Positions 63,281 through 64,000 of a stretch of 64,000 nucleotides of DNA are shown piece after piece; position 1 is the stretch's first letter, and every line of letters starts with the position of its first letter. The stretch is from Pullichristensenella sp963930055 (GTDB taxonomy: Bacteria; Bacillota; Clostridia; Christensenellales; Aristaeellaceae), in the NCBI GenBank assembly GCA_963930055.1, contig CAWVKS010000003.1, positions 224,583-288,582 of the forward strand, written 5' to 3'. The notes beneath the pieces are model-generated. The model was not told the DNA's origin, did not search any database, and saw only the letters and a program-made list of their open reading frames with translations. The position numbers and the translations under genes were made by a program.

Positions 63281-64000
63281 GAAAAAGGCCCGCCGGGTGA
63301 TCGACTTCATCCAGTGCCTCAGACACACCAAGGGCGAATTTCACGGCAAGCCCTTCAAACTGTTGCCATGGCAGGAGAAGATCATCCGGGATGTGTTCGG
63401 CACCGTGCGCGAGGACGACCCCACCATGCGCCAGTACACGACTGCATATATCGAAATACCGAAGAAGCAGGGGAAAGCCCTCGCCCTGTCTACTTTGCTG
63501 CCTACGCCCCAGGGCTGGAAGCAAATGGAAGATATACGGGTAGGTGATCAGGTGTTTGACGAAGGCGGACGACCTTGTAACGTCGTTGCGCTCAGCGAGA
63601 TCTTTGACGATGAAACCTGCTACCGGCTCACTTTTCGTGACGGGAGCAGCATTGAAGCCGGGGAGCGGCACCTGTGGCGCGTCGGAGTCACGAACAACGG
63701 TAAGCGTGAAAAGCTGCTCACTTCCGGCGAAATTTACCACAGGACGGCAAAATACCGCAGACGCCACCCGGGAAACGCCGGAAAGCGCTCGGTAATTCGG
63801 ATCCCCGTGGCACGCGCGCTGCAATTGCCGGAGCGGGAGCTGCCCATTGATCCCTACCTGATGGGCTATTGGCTGGGCAACGGGAGCTCGACAGACTATG
63901 AGATCACTGTCCGAGATTCCGATGTGGAGGCTGTCAGGGCGCAGATCCCCTATGAGATCAAAAGCGAGGTCGTGCAGCCGGGTTCACACAGGCTGCGCAT
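63270..64000 (+). CDS. terL: phage terminase large subunit interrupted by an intein, 5' part only
   Basis: Runs off the window end; 243 codons visible. Residues 1-69 are Terminase_1-type TerL (LPWQEKIIRDVFGTV, YIEIPKKQGK) and stop exactly within Walker A, after GK. From residue 70 the protein is an intein: splicing block A ALALSTLLPTPQGW with DIRVGDQVF, block B GSSIEAGERHLWRV, and YLMGYWLGNGSS, the first LAGLIDADG-type endonuclease block. The expected next extein residue, the Walker A Ser/Thr, would lie beyond the window. Confidence 0.9.
   Translation, partial: MTDEKKARRVIDFIQCLRHTKGEFHGKPFKLLPWQEKIIRDVFGTVREDDPTMRQYTTAYIEIPKKQGKALALSTLLPTPQGWKQMEDIRVGDQVFDEGGRPCNVVALSEIFDDETCYRLTFRDGSSIEAGERHLWRVGVTNNGKREKLLTSGEIYHRTAKYRRRHPGNAGKRSVIRIPVARALQLPERELPIDPYLMGYWLGNGSSTDYEITVRDSDVEAVRAQIPYEIKSEVVQPGSHRLR
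63477..64000 (+). other. intein with LAGLIDADG-type homing endonuclease (partial)
   Basis: Begins at codon 70 of terL with alanine instead of Cys/Ser, and has Trp two residues after the block B histidine (RHLW). Both are features of class 3 inteins, whose other markers (block F Cys, block G Thr) are outside the window. Confidence 0.8.

Overview
The window comes from a GC-rich, low-copy-repeat bacterial chromosome of the Bacillota, most likely an uncultured gut Clostridia lineage. The grounds are strong Shine-Dalgarno sites, consensus sigma-A promoters, a tandem glycine riboswitch with an intrinsic terminator, a WalKR-like two-component pair, lactate dehydrogenase/Etf genes, split GcvP, and a prophage with DUF2800/DUF2815/PolA replication genes. 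No rRNA, tRNA or CRISPR array was recognised.

Layout. 1-3.1 kb: riboswitch-controlled gcvT-gcvH-gcvPA-gcvPB (minus strand, gcvPB leaves the window). 3.1-8.1 kb: MacB/FtsX-type ABC pair whose permease carries a huge coiled coil. 8.3-10.9 kb: OmpR-type response regulator/histidine kinase and a DUF4342 protein. 11-14.3 kb: cimA, parA, parB. 14.4-17.1 kb: argG-argH. 17.2-20.5 kb: FAD lactate/glycolate-type dehydrogenase with EtfB and EtfA. 20.5-25.4 kb: an aspartate-type aminotransferase, a polar amino-acid ABC importer and a LysR regulator. 25.4-28.7 kb: two L,D-transpeptidases with peptidoglycan-binding repeats. 28.9-31 kb: a PhoR/WalK-like kinase and regulator. 31.2-34.9 kb: class-III aminotransferase, an unknown SCP2-like protein, nicotinate phosphoribosyltransferase. 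35-36.6 kb: an MBL/beta-CASP ribonuclease.

From about 36.7 kb the content becomes accessory. First comes a 5'-truncated MmeI-like methyltransferase and then an AT-richer block with a Vsr nuclease, a Cfr/RlmN-family radical-SAM rRNA methylase and a NACHT STAND ATPase that looks like an anti-phage sensor. From 43.3 kb to the end lies a prophage: a sigma-like HTH protein, a DUF2800 nuclease, a DUF2815 protein, PolA, a primase-helicase, VRR-NUC, SNF2 helicase, DUF1492, an orphan methylase, TerS, and TerL interrupted by an intein. Two units sit in the prophage in antisense orientation. One is an AT-rich 563-residue gene with its own promoter and terminator (48.3-50.05 kb). The other is a six-gene amidoligase plus class-II glutamine amidotransferase operon (58.1-60.95 kb) between convergent terminators, in a stretch studded with an 11-bp repeat.

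A property of the whole window matters for any reader. Twelve genes are interrupted by one-base gains or losses, nearly all in short homopolymers, and each can be restored by a single-base correction. I read this as sequencing or assembly error rather than mass gene decay, but cannot prove it from one sequence. Such genes are listed over their full reconstructed span with the break positions given.
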